From the NCBI GenBank assembly GCA_017301975.1, contig JAFLEI010000045.1, positions 1 through 48,861 on the forward strand: a stretch of 48,861 nt of DNA, given 5' to 3'. The notes under the pieces were generated by a model. It was given only the letters and a program-made list of their open reading frames with translations, did not search any database and was not told the origin of the DNA. A program made the translations under genes and the position numbers. The DNA is from Verrucomicrobiota bacterium (GTDB lineage: Bacteria; Verrucomicrobiota; Verrucomicrobiia; Verrucomicrobiales; Verrucomicrobiaceae). Position 1 is the first letter of the stretch. Every line of letters starts with the position of its first letter. This document shows positions 7,852 through 16,216 of the stretch, one piece after another.

Positions 7852-8885
7852 GGTTTGATGAAGCGATAGTGTGAAACGATCCATTCCTCACCGCCGCGGT
7901 AGCCCCACAGCTCGGCGCAGGCGAGGAAGAACAGCCGCCACCAGACCCACCACTTCGTCACCTGGTCTTTGCCATACGTCTCGGCAAACAGCGGCACGAT
8001 CTCCGCCTTGTGCTTGTCCATGTTCGCCAGCCAGGCCTCGCTCGTCTTGGAGTAATGCTGACCGCTCACGCACCAGTGATCTTCGATCTTTAAATCGTCT
8101 TGAAAATAGAGCAGCAGGTCATCGCTGGGCATCTGCCCGCCGGTGAAAAAGTATTTCGCCATCCAGTCGTCATCGCTGCGCACCTCATAGTGGTAGGCGT
8201 ATTCGCGGTGGGTGAAGATGTGCACGAAGAGCTTTCCCCGTGGCTTCAGCCAGGTGGAAACACGGCGCAGCAGCTCCTGGTAGTTCTTCATGTGCTCAAA
8301 CATTTCCACCGAGACACAGCGGTCGAAGATGCCTTCGCCCACGCCTTCGAAATGAATCATATTTGCGGTGATGATCGTCAGATTCTTCAGACCTCGCTTC
8401 GCCGCCTCGGCATCAATGAACAGCTTCTGCGTGCGCGAGTTCGAAACGCTGGTGATCTGCGCATTCGGATAATGCTCCGCCATCCACAGCGACAGGGAAC
8501 CCCAGCCGCAGCCAAGCTCAAGGATGCGCTGTCCATCCTGCAGCTCCGCGCGCTCACAGGTCAGCTGTAGCATCGCCGCCTCGGATTCATCAAAGGTGAT
8601 TTTCTCATCCGGCCAGTAACCCGAGCTGTACTTCAAATGCTTGCCGAGCACGAGCTGATAGAACCGCGTGGGCACCTCATAGTGCTGCTCATTGGCCTCA
8701 TCTGTCGCGATGGCCACGGGCATCTGCTTGAGATCCTGCACATAGCGCATCAGGGCCGCGCGCTGGGCCTCGGCGGTGGGCTGTTTGTTCTCCTTCAGCG
8801 TCTCGGCCAGCCGCTGGCGGATGCCGATCCGGATCATGCTGTCCGGGAGGATGTTCTTGGCGAGGATGGCGTTGATGGTGCTCAT
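7848..8885 (-). CDS. Cyclopropane-synthase-like SAM methyltransferase (second copy in operon)
   Basis: This 345-residue protein has the SAM-binding motif ILELGCGWGSLSLWMAEHYP followed by ITSVSNSRTQK, and an N-terminal EVPTRFYQLVLGKHLKYSSG segment matching the CFA synthase fold. Its C-terminal half (RVSTWLKPRGKLFVHIFTHR, KYFFTGGQMPSDDLL) looks closer to the coclaurine N-methyltransferase-like branch than to the CFA synthase at 10542-11822. The acceptor could therefore be a lipid double bond or an amine head group. It starts 40 bases after the DUF1295 gene and overlaps the TPR gene. It is cytoplasmic and may associate with the membrane. Confidence 0.85.
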   Translation of the reverse strand: MSTINAILAKNILPDSMIRIGIRQRLAETLKENKQPTAEAQRAALMRYVQDLKQMPVAIATDEANEQHYEVPTRFYQLVLGKHLKYSSGYWPDEKITFDESEAAMLQLTCERAELQDGQRILELGCGWGSLSLWMAEHYPNAQITSVSNSRTQKLFIDAEAAKRGLKNLTIITANMIHFEGVGEGIFDRCVSVEMFEHMKNYQELLRRVSTWLKPRGKLFVHIFTHREYAYHYEVRSDDDWMAKYFFTGGQMPSDDLLLYFQDDLKIEDHWCVSGQHYSKTSEAWLANMDKHKAEIVPLFAETYGKDQVTKWWVWWRLFFLACAELWGYRGGEEWIVSHYRFIKP

Positions 8886-8925
8886 GCGGTCTTATGATTT
8901 TTGCGTTCTTGGAGACGGACTGGAT

Positions 8926-9717
8926 TCAACTTTTCGGCGGCCACGGCACAAAGGCGCTCGTGGTGCGCTGATACTCGCGGTAGGCGTCTCCCTTGCTCTT
9001 CACGGCGCATTCCTCCGTGAGCGGGATGCCGGTGACACGCAGCAGAAAATACAATATCAATGCAGGGGCATACACCGTGGCCCAACCCCACGGTGAACCG
9101 CAGGCAAACAGCCAGAAACCCCACCACACGACGGACTCAAAAAAGTAGTTCGGATGCCGTGAGTAGCGCCAGAGACCCGCCTGACACACCTTCCCCTTGC
9201 TCGCAGGATCAGCCTTGAACCTCTTCATCTGCGCATCGCTCAACGCCTCGCCACTCAGACCGATCAACCACACCATGGCTCCCGCCATTTCAATCAGGTT
9301 TAGCTTCGGCGCTGGATTCAAACACGCCAGCAGCACAGGCACCGCCAGCAGCACGATCAGCAAAGCCTGCGCCTGAAAGAAAAAGAAGAAGTTCTTCGCC
9401 AGCCCATCCTTCCATTTCTCACGCAGCACCGCGTAACGCACGTCTTCGTGTGGATGGTGGCCTTTGACTCGGATCAGGAGGTACGTCCCCAGCCGCACAC
9501 TCCACAAGACCCCCATCGTCACCGCAATGATTTTGCGCTCCGTGAGCCCACCGCCGAGCCACGCGTAGAGCGGCGCCATCACAGCAAGCGCATAAGACCA
9601 CGTCACATCGACAAAGCTGAAGTTGTTCAGCTTCAAACTCAGCAGCCAGGTGAGTGCAAACAGCACAAATGCCACCACCGTGCCCATGCCCATCAGGAAC
9701 CAGAAATCATGCATCAT
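8926..9717 (-). CDS. DUF1295 membrane protein (steroid 5-alpha-reductase-like)
   Basis: The 263-residue protein has about six hydrophobic helices and the C-terminal signature GLWRYSRHPNYFFESVVWWG, ending SKGDAYREYQRTTSAFVPWP. This is typical of DUF1295, a relative of steroid 5-alpha-reductases and isoprenylcysteine methyltransferases. Such proteins bind NADPH or SAM at this C-terminal region. In several bacteria DUF1295 genes lie beside CFA-type genes, and a role in reducing or modifying unusual acyl chains is plausible. The start at 9717 overlaps the DUF2062 gene end by 11 bases, suggesting coupled translation. Confidence 0.88.
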   Translation of the reverse strand: MMHDFWFLMGMGTVVAFVLFALTWLLSLKLNNFSFVDVTWSYALAVMAPLYAWLGGGLTERKIIAVTMGVLWSVRLGTYLLIRVKGHHPHEDVRYAVLREKWKDGLAKNFFFFFQAQALLIVLLAVPVLLACLNPAPKLNLIEMAGAMVWLIGLSGEALSDAQMKRFKADPASKGKVCQAGLWRYSRHPNYFFESVVWWGFWLFACGSPWGWATVYAPALILYFLLRVTGIPLTEECAVKSKGDAYREYQRTTSAFVPWPPKS

Positions 9718-10207
9718 GTTTTGAGAAGTTGAGGTGTTTGGCGAGTTTCTCCACGAGGGGTTTGCTGACGAAAAAGACCACACCGATGAGCAGCGGCGCC
9801 AGCAGCAGCCACACGACCACGCCGTAGAGCCCGATCATGCCAAAGTCCTTCATGAACTGCCCTGGGGCGGCAAAGAACCGCTCCATCATCATGGGAATGG
9901 AAAGCGGCACATGCTCAGCACCGAAGAGCGACTCACCGGCGCGCATGAAGAGAAGGATGCTGGCCAGATGCAGCGGATAGGTCAGCTCACGAAACACCTG
10001 CAGCACCGGCTGGTTCAGCTTCAAAACAACGCCCACTCCCAGCGCCAGCACGGTCGTGGTTCCCAGCAGCGGAAAGACACCCGTCGTGACACCAAAGGCG
10101 ATGGCCTGCGCTATTTTGGCAGGCGTCGTCCCCTGCGCCAGCTGCGCAACGACCGGCTTCACCACCCATCGGCGCCACAAAGATTCGCGGTGAAGGGGTT
10201 CCGTCAT
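9707..10207 (-). CDS. DUF2062 membrane protein
   Basis: This 166-residue membrane protein has the DUF2062 pattern: an N-terminal amphipathic part (GTTPAKIAQAIAFGVTTGVF), PLLGTTTVLALGVG, then LNQPVLQVFRELTYPLHLA and two further helices. The family is often found with lipid or glycan genes, but no reaction is established for it. ATGA overlap with the upstream DUF1475 gene (ATG at 10207-10205) decides the start. In-frame sequence further upstream overlaps DUF1475 and is not homologous. Confidence 0.85.
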   Translation of the reverse strand: MTEPLHRESLWRRWVVKPVVAQLAQGTTPAKIAQAIAFGVTTGVFPLLGTTTVLALGVGVVLKLNQPVLQVFRELTYPLHLASILLFMRAGESLFGAEHVPLSIPMMMERFFAAPGQFMKDFGMIGLYGVVVWLLLAPLLIGVVFFVSKPLVEKLAKHLNFSKHDA

Positions 10208-10536
10208 GCCTTTCGAAGAAGAATGTCTTCCATGCGCGCATTGGATGGCACACGGACAAGCAGGATGAGCATGTACACCGCCATGGCGATGTTGCCGAGC
10301 AGCAGAATGCCCAGCAGCCAGCCGATGCGGCCGAACCACGAGCGCTCCTTGTAAGCGACCCAGCAGTAGAAGGTGAGAAAGGCCCAGTAAGTGTCAAACA
10401 ACGTGGCAATGAACCATGGATGCCCGCCCACCGAACCCGGGATGGCCCACAGCGCACACTGCTGCGAAGCCCAGCTCGTGACGCCAAGCATGGACACCAG
10501 CACAAGGACAAAGAAGATTCGAAGAAACCAGATCAT
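10204..10536 (-). CDS. DUF1475-like small membrane protein
   Basis: The 110-residue protein has about three membrane helices. The central stretch SVGGHPWFIATLFDTYWAF followed by LTFYCWVAYKE fits DUF1475. No function is known for the family. The start MIWFLRIFF at 10536 lies 5 bases after the CFA synthase stop codon. Upstream in-frame sequence overlaps the CFA gene and is non-homologous. Tight packing argues that it works with the lipid enzymes, perhaps as a membrane partner. Confidence 0.75.
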   Translation of the reverse strand: MIWFLRIFFVLVLVSMLGVTSWASQQCALWAIPGSVGGHPWFIATLFDTYWAFLTFYCWVAYKERSWFGRIGWLLGILLLGNIAMAVYMLILLVRVPSNARMEDILLRKA

Positions 10537-10541
10537 GACAT

Positions 10542-11822
10542 TCAGAAGGTGCGATGCAGAGTGGCATTGTTGGGGCGGGTGTACACGGCCTGCACGACAC
10601 TGATGTTCCTCGAGGCAAAAGCCGCCTCGCAGTATTGCAGGTAGTAGTTCCACTTGCGGACAAACCGGTCATCAAAACCGAGCGCCTTGACCTCGGTGAC
10701 CTTGGCGTTGAATCGCTCAAACCACACCCGCAATGTCTTCGCGTATGAAGCGCCGAGATCTTCCAGTCCGTGCATGAACAGCTCGCTGGTGCGGTTGATG
10801 GCCTCATTGACGCGGCCCACGCTGAGCAGCAGCGATCCCGGGAAAATGTGCTTCTGGATCCAGTCCACCCCCTTGCGCAGGTCCTTGTGCTGGCAGTCGG
10901 CCACCGTGATCATCTGGAAGGCCAGCAGACCCTCGGGCTTCAGAACTTCAGCGCACTTCGCAAAGTAAGTCTCCAGATACTTGTCTCCCACAGCTTCGAG
11001 CATCTCAATCGAAGCAATCTTGTCGAACTGACCCGTGATGTGACGGTAGTCTTGCAGGCGGATCTCGACTTGCTCTGCCAGCCCTTCACGCGCCACACGC
11101 TCGGTGGCATACTTGAGCTGCTCCTGCGAGATCGTGACCGCCGTAACACGGCAGCCGTGGTGCTTGGCCGCATGGCAGGAAAACCCACCCCAACCGCAGC
11201 CGATTTCCAGCACATGGTCTCCCGGCTTGAGCTGAAGTTTCTGACACAGCGCCTCATATTTGGAATACTGCGCGTCCGCCAGCGGCTGACCAGGATGTTC
11301 AAAGCGCGCGGCGGAGTACGTCATCGTCTCATCCAGCCATAGCGAGTAGAACTCATTCCCCAGATCGTAGTGTTCCGCGATGTTGCGCCGGCTGGTGCTC
11401 ACACTGTTGGGCCGCAGCAGATGTTGCACGCGATTGACAAAGTTGAGCAGGTTCACAAACGCCACCTTCCCGGAGGAGCTGCGCGCACCCTGCGTCTTGG
11501 AAAGATTCAAGATGAACCACTCGATCACCGCCGCGATGTCGTCAGTCTCCCAGTCACCATCAACGTAGGCTTCCCCGAAGCCCACATTGCCAAACAAAGC
11601 GCAACGCTTGAAAAAGTCCCGGTTGCGAATGCGCATCTCGGCCGTGACCTTGGCACCATGCTCTCCCAGCACATGAGCCCGGCCATCGGGGTGCACCATC
11701 CGAAGGCCTCCATGCACGAAGGGTTTGAGCGACAGCATGAAAAGCCGCTCATAAAATCCGGTCTTCGTCGCCTCAGGTGTAGAGACGGAGATGTCGGTGT
11801 CGCAGGTGATGGTGTCGTTCAT
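10542..11822 (-). CDS. cfa: Cyclopropane-fatty-acyl-phospholipid synthase family protein
   Basis: The 426-residue protein has the full CFA synthase layout: an N-terminal region, the lipid-site segment AEHYDLGNEFYSLWLDETMT, the SAM motif VLEIGCGWGGFSCHAAKHHG, then VTISQEQLKYA and GDKYLETYFAKCAEVLKPEG. The enzyme moves a methylene or methyl group from SAM to the double bond of a membrane phospholipid acyl chain. It acts at the inner face of the cytoplasmic membrane. It overlaps the DUF1365 gene by ATGA and follows the FAD enzyme and desaturase. The product could be a cyclopropane, a 10-methylene or a methyl-branched chain; close relatives make each of these. Confidence 0.93.
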   Translation of the reverse strand: MNDTITCDTDISVSTPEATKTGFYERLFMLSLKPFVHGGLRMVHPDGRAHVLGEHGAKVTAEMRIRNRDFFKRCALFGNVGFGEAYVDGDWETDDIAAVIEWFILNLSKTQGARSSSGKVAFVNLLNFVNRVQHLLRPNSVSTSRRNIAEHYDLGNEFYSLWLDETMTYSAARFEHPGQPLADAQYSKYEALCQKLQLKPGDHVLEIGCGWGGFSCHAAKHHGCRVTAVTISQEQLKYATERVAREGLAEQVEIRLQDYRHITGQFDKIASIEMLEAVGDKYLETYFAKCAEVLKPEGLLAFQMITVADCQHKDLRKGVDWIQKHIFPGSLLLSVGRVNEAINRTSELFMHGLEDLGASYAKTLRVWFERFNAKVTEVKALGFDDRFVRKWNYYLQYCEAAFASRNISVVQAVYTRPNNATLHRTF

Positions 11823-12619
11823 GGCTTTTGAGGTGTGATGGATTCGTGGGGACGCAGGACTCCGAGCTGCAGCCCGGCATCGGCTGATTTACGGTGCCAG
11901 GGAATGCGCTTCAGCCACAGCCGCAGCGCATGCCAGTGGATGAGAAAAATGACGCGCAGCGTCAGCAGCGGATACTTAACTGCACAGAGCAGCAGCGCGG
12001 CGTCCGTCAGCGGGCGCTGCTTGCCAGAAAGCGAGGTGAGCAGCATGCGCTCATCCTCTTTCCGGTCGTCGATGTGAATCTCCAGTTTCTCATCTGGCAC
12101 CTGCAATTTGAAATCAAAGCTCAGATCCAGCGCGAAGAACGGCGACACATAAAAGTGCTTCGGCGTGATGAGGCGAAAGCGCTGCGCACGGTCACACTCC
12201 TTCAAAAGATACGGCTTCTGCTCATGGAAGGTGTTGGTCACCTCCGCCACCGCGCACACAGGTTCTCCGGCAGCATCGAAGGCATAATAAAAGCAGACAG
12301 GATTGAAGATATACCCCAGCACCCGAGGGAAGGTCAGGAGACGAATGCTGGCGATGCGCGCCGTATCCACCTCGTTCTCCGCCAGATACTTCAGGAGGTT
12401 CGCCTTCACATCCCCCTCACCGAGATCCAGATGATCGCGGTCATAAAAGGAAAACAGGTTGAGGCGGTTGCGGCTGAACCAGCGCAGCTTCGAAGCAAGA
12501 CCGTCGATCGCATCCAGATCCAGCCACAGATAAAACACATTGTAATTGAACCGATGCACCTTCGGCTGCAGCCGGTGGTGCATCACCGCACATTCATAGA
12601 TGGCGGATTCGGTTTGCAT
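11819..12619 (-). CDS. DUF1365 domain protein
   Basis: The 266-residue protein is typical of DUF1365: AIYECAVMHHRLQPKVHRFN at the N-terminus, then LDLDAIDG, IRLLTFPRVLGYIFNPVCFY and KHFYVSPFFALD. DUF1365 genes lie between FAD amine-oxidase-like and CFA-like genes in many bacteria, and the same three modules are reported in plant cyclopropane synthases. No reaction is assigned. The ATG at 12619 overlaps the FAD gene stop by one base (TGATG). A GTG two codons earlier is less likely. It overlaps cfa by four bases. Confidence 0.9.
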   Translation of the reverse strand: MQTESAIYECAVMHHRLQPKVHRFNYNVFYLWLDLDAIDGLASKLRWFSRNRLNLFSFYDRDHLDLGEGDVKANLLKYLAENEVDTARIASIRLLTFPRVLGYIFNPVCFYYAFDAAGEPVCAVAEVTNTFHEQKPYLLKECDRAQRFRLITPKHFYVSPFFALDLSFDFKLQVPDEKLEIHIDDRKEDERMLLTSLSGKQRPLTDAALLLCAVKYPLLTLRVIFLIHWHALRLWLKRIPWHRKSADAGLQLGVLRPHESITPQKP

Positions 12620-13896
12620 CACCACGGCTCCTTTCCGAGAAGGTCACGACACAGCGCGACCGCCGATCCAAAGGCATCTTCATGGAATCCATGACGAAAG
12701 TAACTGCCGCAGAAATACGTGCTCTGGTCAGGGGCAAGCCTGTTCAGCTCAGGCAGTCTCTTCTGCGCATCAATCGCCGCCAGGTCGAAAAGCGGATGCT
12801 CGTAGTTGATGCGCTTCAGCACCTTGTCCGGGGCGATTTCATCCGCCGCGTTGATCGCCACAAAGTAGTTCGTCTTATCAGACACACCCTGCAGGCTGTT
12901 CATCCAGTAATGCGTGCTCGGCTCGATGCCGCCGCCCGCCGTCGGTTTGATGCGGTAGTTCCACGAGGCCCAGCACTTCTTCGACTTGGGCATGAAGCTG
13001 TCGTCCGTATGCAGCGTGGCGATGTTGGGCTGATATTTGAAACAGCCCAGCAGCTCGCTTTCGAGATCCGTCGGTTTCGCCAGCATGCGCAGCGTTTGAT
13101 CCGCATGACTCGCGAAGATGACTTTGTCGAAAACCTCCGCCCCACCCTCACGAGGAAACACCTTCACGCCTTCCGCATCCCGCTCGACACTGACAATAGG
13201 CGCCCCCAGCCGGATGCGATCCTTGAACGGCGCGGTCAGTTTCTTCACATACGAACGCGCCCCGTCCGTCACCGTCCGCCACGGATGCTGCGTGTTCAGT
13301 CCAAGGAATCCATGATTATGCCAGAAATGGATCAGCGTCAGCGCCGGAAACTCCAGCATCAGCTCCGGCGGCGTGGACCACACCGCGGACCCCATCGGGA
13401 TGATGTAGAGATTGAGGAAGTCACTGCCATAACCCCGCGCCTCCACGTATTCACGCAGTGTCATGCGGGCAAAGCGCGGATCATCCAGCGCCGCCACAGC
13501 CTCGGCATTGAAGCGGTTGATCTGAAGAATGAATTTCCAAAATCGCGGACTGATCAGATTGCGGCGCTGCCCAAACAAATGATTCAAGGACGTGCCATTG
13601 TATTCAATGCCGCTCTGCAGATGCGACACACTGAACGACATCGAGGTCGGCTTCGTCGCCACGTCCAGCTCTTTGAACAAGCGGCTCAGCAGCGGATAAG
13701 TCACGTAGTTGAACACCATGAATCCCGTGTCCACCGGCAGCTCGCGCCCCGCTTCCTTCACCGTCACCGTGTTGGTGTGGCCACCGGCGTAATCGTTCTG
13801 CTCAAAGATCGTCAGATCAAAATGCGAATGCAGAAAGTGGGCGCAGCCCAGGCCAGCGACACCCGTTCCAATGATGGCAAGACGTGGTCGTTTCAT
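12619..13896 (-). CDS. FAD-dependent amine-oxidase-like oxidoreductase
   Basis: The 425-residue flavoprotein starts with a Rossmann dinucleotide motif (LAIIGTGVAGLGCAHFL, glycines at 10, 12 and 15), followed by TIFEQNDYAGGHTNTV, and has a late FAD-contacting end (FCGSYFRHGFHEDAFGSA). It belongs to the amine oxidase-like group encoded beside DUF1365 and CFA genes. In the Rhodobacter singlet-oxygen regulon, related genes take part in making furan fatty acids; the role here is inferred from that context. It overlaps the desaturase stop by ATGA. Confidence 0.9.
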   Translation of the reverse strand: MKRPRLAIIGTGVAGLGCAHFLHSHFDLTIFEQNDYAGGHTNTVTVKEAGRELPVDTGFMVFNYVTYPLLSRLFKELDVATKPTSMSFSVSHLQSGIEYNGTSLNHLFGQRRNLISPRFWKFILQINRFNAEAVAALDDPRFARMTLREYVEARGYGSDFLNLYIIPMGSAVWSTPPELMLEFPALTLIHFWHNHGFLGLNTQHPWRTVTDGARSYVKKLTAPFKDRIRLGAPIVSVERDAEGVKVFPREGGAEVFDKVIFASHADQTLRMLAKPTDLESELLGCFKYQPNIATLHTDDSFMPKSKKCWASWNYRIKPTAGGGIEPSTHYWMNSLQGVSDKTNYFVAINAADEIAPDKVLKRINYEHPLFDLAAIDAQKRLPELNRLAPDQSTYFCGSYFRHGFHEDAFGSAVALCRDLLGKEPW

Positions 13897-14897
13897 ACGC
13901 CAGAATTTTGGGCTGATTGTTTAAGCTGTGCCGCCTCACGATACACACTCGGCGGCACCCCCTTGAGGTCCCAGATCAGGCCCATCCATGAAAGCATCTT
14001 GAGCAGGTAGTAAGACACATCGATCTCCCACCAGAAGAAACCCTGCCGCGCAGAGCCCGCATAACGGTGGTGATTGTTGTGCCAGCCTTCTCCCAGTGTC
14101 AGCAGCGCCAGCAGCAGGCTGTTACGGCTGTCGTCATCGGTCTTGAACCTCTTCGAGCCAAACACATGGGCCAGCGAATTGATGAAAAACGTCGCATGCA
14201 GCAGGATCACCGTGCTGATGAAAAATCCCCACACAAACATCTGCGCACCGTTAGTCCCGAGTCCAGGCGCATGGCGCTCCAGCAGCCAGCCTGCGAGCCA
14301 CAAAAACGCACCATACAAAATCGGCACCAGCTGGTCATGCCGGTTGAGAAACACCAGCTCAGGAAACTGCTCCAGATCCCGAATGCGACTGTAGTCCGTG
14401 GGGAAGTTTTTGGGGCTCGTCAGCCAGCCGATATGGGACCAGATGAAGCCACGCATCCGTGGCGAATGCGTATCCGGCGCTTCATCCGAATGCTGATGGT
14501 GGTGGCGGTGCACCGAGGCCCACCACAAAGCCCCGCGCTGGCAGGAGGTGTTGCCCAGCACCGCAAACAGGAACTGCATTCCGCGCGAGGTGCGGTAGCT
14601 CCGGTGCGAAAAATAGCGATGGTAGAAAGCCGTGATGGCAAACATGCGCACCGCATAGAGCACCAGCGCCGCCACCAGCGCCGCCCAGCTAAATCCCACC
14701 CACAGCACGCTCAGACACCCCACATGCAGCACGATGAACGGCAGGCAGCGCCGCCAGTCGATTCCGTCCGTCAGTTTGTCGTCCCCCTCCCAGCCCGGCG
14801 GGCGGTAGTCGGAGTCAAACCACTGCCTCACCATCACGGCAATCTGCCAGAGAAGGTTCTGATTTTGGGTGTTATTGGCAGTGCTTTCTCTATTCAC
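13893..14897 (-). CDS. Acyl-CoA/acyl-lipid delta-9-type fatty acid desaturase
   Basis: The 334-residue membrane di-iron enzyme has three histidine boxes: HRYFSH, HRHHH (WWASVHRHHHQHSDEAPD) and HNNHH (EGWHNNHHRYAGSARQGF). About four membrane helices surround them. It uses O2 to place a cis double bond in an acyl chain, the substrate for the CFA-type enzymes downstream. It is the first gene of the operon. The listed start is a GTG at 14897 with AGGAGG only one base upstream, which is too close. Met22 (MVRQWFDSDYRPPG) is an alternative start, so the N-terminus is uncertain. Confidence 0.93.
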   Translation of the reverse strand: MNRESTANNTQNQNLLWQIAVMVRQWFDSDYRPPGWEGDDKLTDGIDWRRCLPFIVLHVGCLSVLWVGFSWAALVAALVLYAVRMFAITAFYHRYFSHRSYRTSRGMQFLFAVLGNTSCQRGALWWASVHRHHHQHSDEAPDTHSPRMRGFIWSHIGWLTSPKNFPTDYSRIRDLEQFPELVFLNRHDQLVPILYGAFLWLAGWLLERHAPGLGTNGAQMFVWGFFISTVILLHATFFINSLAHVFGSKRFKTDDDSRNSLLLALLTLGEGWHNNHHRYAGSARQGFFWWEIDVSYYLLKMLSWMGLIWDLKGVPPSVYREAAQLKQSAQNSGV

Positions 14898-14995
14898 GCC
14901 TCCTATTGCGTCTGCCCCTTTCTTCTGGATTCAAAAAAATGGCAAATATTGGTGATCGTCTTGTGCTGAGCCTGTCCGGCGTGGTATGAATCAGC

Positions 14996-15100
14996 ATGAA
15001 TGACTCCATCGCTCCCGGCGCACGTGAGTTTCAAACCATCGCCACGCGTGGTCGCGGTTTGCATGACCGTCTTGCATACACCTGGCTGGTGCCCCGTTAG
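14996..15100 (+). other. 34-codon orphan reading frame with gene-like codon use
   Basis: ATG to TAG encodes a 34-residue peptide beginning MNDSIAPGAREFQTIATRGR. Its codon choice is like that of neighbouring genes, but it has no clear ribosome site and no family I recognise. It ends over the galT stop on the other strand. It may be the start of a broken gene or chance. Confidence 0.2.
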
Positions 15101-16092
15101 AGCACGATGCCTCGCACACGTTCGGCGCAGCGCTCAGGCCGCATGCTGTTGATGTAGGTGCCGCTGCCGAGTTCAAAGCCGGCAATCTGGGAGATGCGTA
15201 CCACGATGGAAATGTACCAGTGGAAGCACCCGGACACCTCTCCCACGGGTGTGGAACGAAACGTAATGTTGTAGTCCGGCGCACCTGCGGCGGCCTTGAG
15301 ACGGCGCAGCAGGCGGCTCAGCAAGCCCGCCAGTTCCTCGATGTCCGCATCACTGATCTCATCATAGGCCGCCTGATGCTTGCGCGGAAAAATCCAGGTG
15401 TGATAGGGCGACAGCGCTGCGTAGGGCATGAAGGCGACAAACGCCTCGCCGGTTTCGAGGATGCGCTCTTCGGCCAGCAGCTCCTCGTGCAGCACCGCGC
15501 AATACAAGCACCCGCCCTCCAGTTCATGAAAACGCCGCGCCTCCTGCAAACGCATGCACACCTGCGAGGACAGCACCGGAGCCGCAGTGATCTGCGAATG
15601 CGAATGCTCCAGGGAGCTGCCCGCGCGCTTCCCCTGGTTTTTGAAAATCACAATGCTCTCCACCATCGGATGCTCACGCAGCATCTGATAGCGTTCCCGG
15701 TACATTCGCAGCACCAGCACCAGATGCGCCGGATCCATCTCTCCGAGGTCCAGATCATGCCGCGGATGCTCCACCACTACCTCGTGCATACCCGAAGCGG
15801 ACATGGATCGAAACGTGCCGTGCTTCTTCCGCTGCACATTCAGCGTCGAGTCAAAGACGGAATATTTATTCGGCACCACCCGCACCAGCCAGGAGCCACC
15901 TGGGGCGCTCACCCGGGCGATTTCCGCCGGAGTCATTGCTTCATTGCCGGTGCAAAAAGGGCAGTCGTCACGATGCGGCGGCCGTGTTGGCTGCGCCGCA
16001 GCCTGCGGATGAAAATCATCCGGCCTCAGCGCCCGCTCCGGAGCCATGACAACCCAGTCCAGGGTGATGGGATTGAAACGCATTTCAGACAT
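15097..16092 (-). CDS. Galactose-1-phosphate uridylyltransferase-like protein (GalT/HIT family)
   Basis: The 331-residue protein has the GalT layout: MRFNPITLDWVVMAPERALR, a CPFC pair (DDCPFCTGNE), VVPNKYSVF, and the active-site HSHSQ motif (GSSLEHSHSQITAAP). A second domain follows with LSPYHTWIFPRKHQ and CFHWYISI. GalT enzymes move UMP between hexose-1-phosphates. The substrate may be galactose-1-phosphate or another sugar-1-phosphate, as bacterial relatives vary. The start at 16092 (MSEMRF) excludes an arginine-rich extension. It lies downstream of metK, separated by metK's terminator, so it is probably transcribed on its own. Confidence 0.82.
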   Translation of the reverse strand: MSEMRFNPITLDWVVMAPERALRPDDFHPQAAAQPTRPPHRDDCPFCTGNEAMTPAEIARVSAPGGSWLVRVVPNKYSVFDSTLNVQRKKHGTFRSMSASGMHEVVVEHPRHDLDLGEMDPAHLVLVLRMYRERYQMLREHPMVESIVIFKNQGKRAGSSLEHSHSQITAAPVLSSQVCMRLQEARRFHELEGGCLYCAVLHEELLAEERILETGEAFVAFMPYAALSPYHTWIFPRKHQAAYDEISDADIEELAGLLSRLLRRLKAAAGAPDYNITFRSTPVGEVSGCFHWYISIVVRISQIAGFELGSGTYINSMRPERCAERVRGIVL

Positions 16093-16146
16093 GGGGCACA
16101 GATGGATTGGATCTGCTCTAACGCACGGACTTCTCCGGGCTGGCAC

Positions 16147-16175
16147 AAAAAAACCGCGCAGGTTTCCCTGCGCGG
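16147..16175 (-). terminator. Rho-independent terminator of metK
   Basis: Read on the minus strand, a perfect 9-bp stem CCGCGCAGG / CCTGCGCGG (16175-16167 and 16162-16154) with a 4-base loop is followed by seven T residues (16153-16147). It lies about 40 bases after the metK stop codon. Confidence 0.92.
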
Positions 16176-16216
16176 CTTCGTCTTTATGAATGCTTGGGCA
16201 AAGGCCTAATGTTAGC

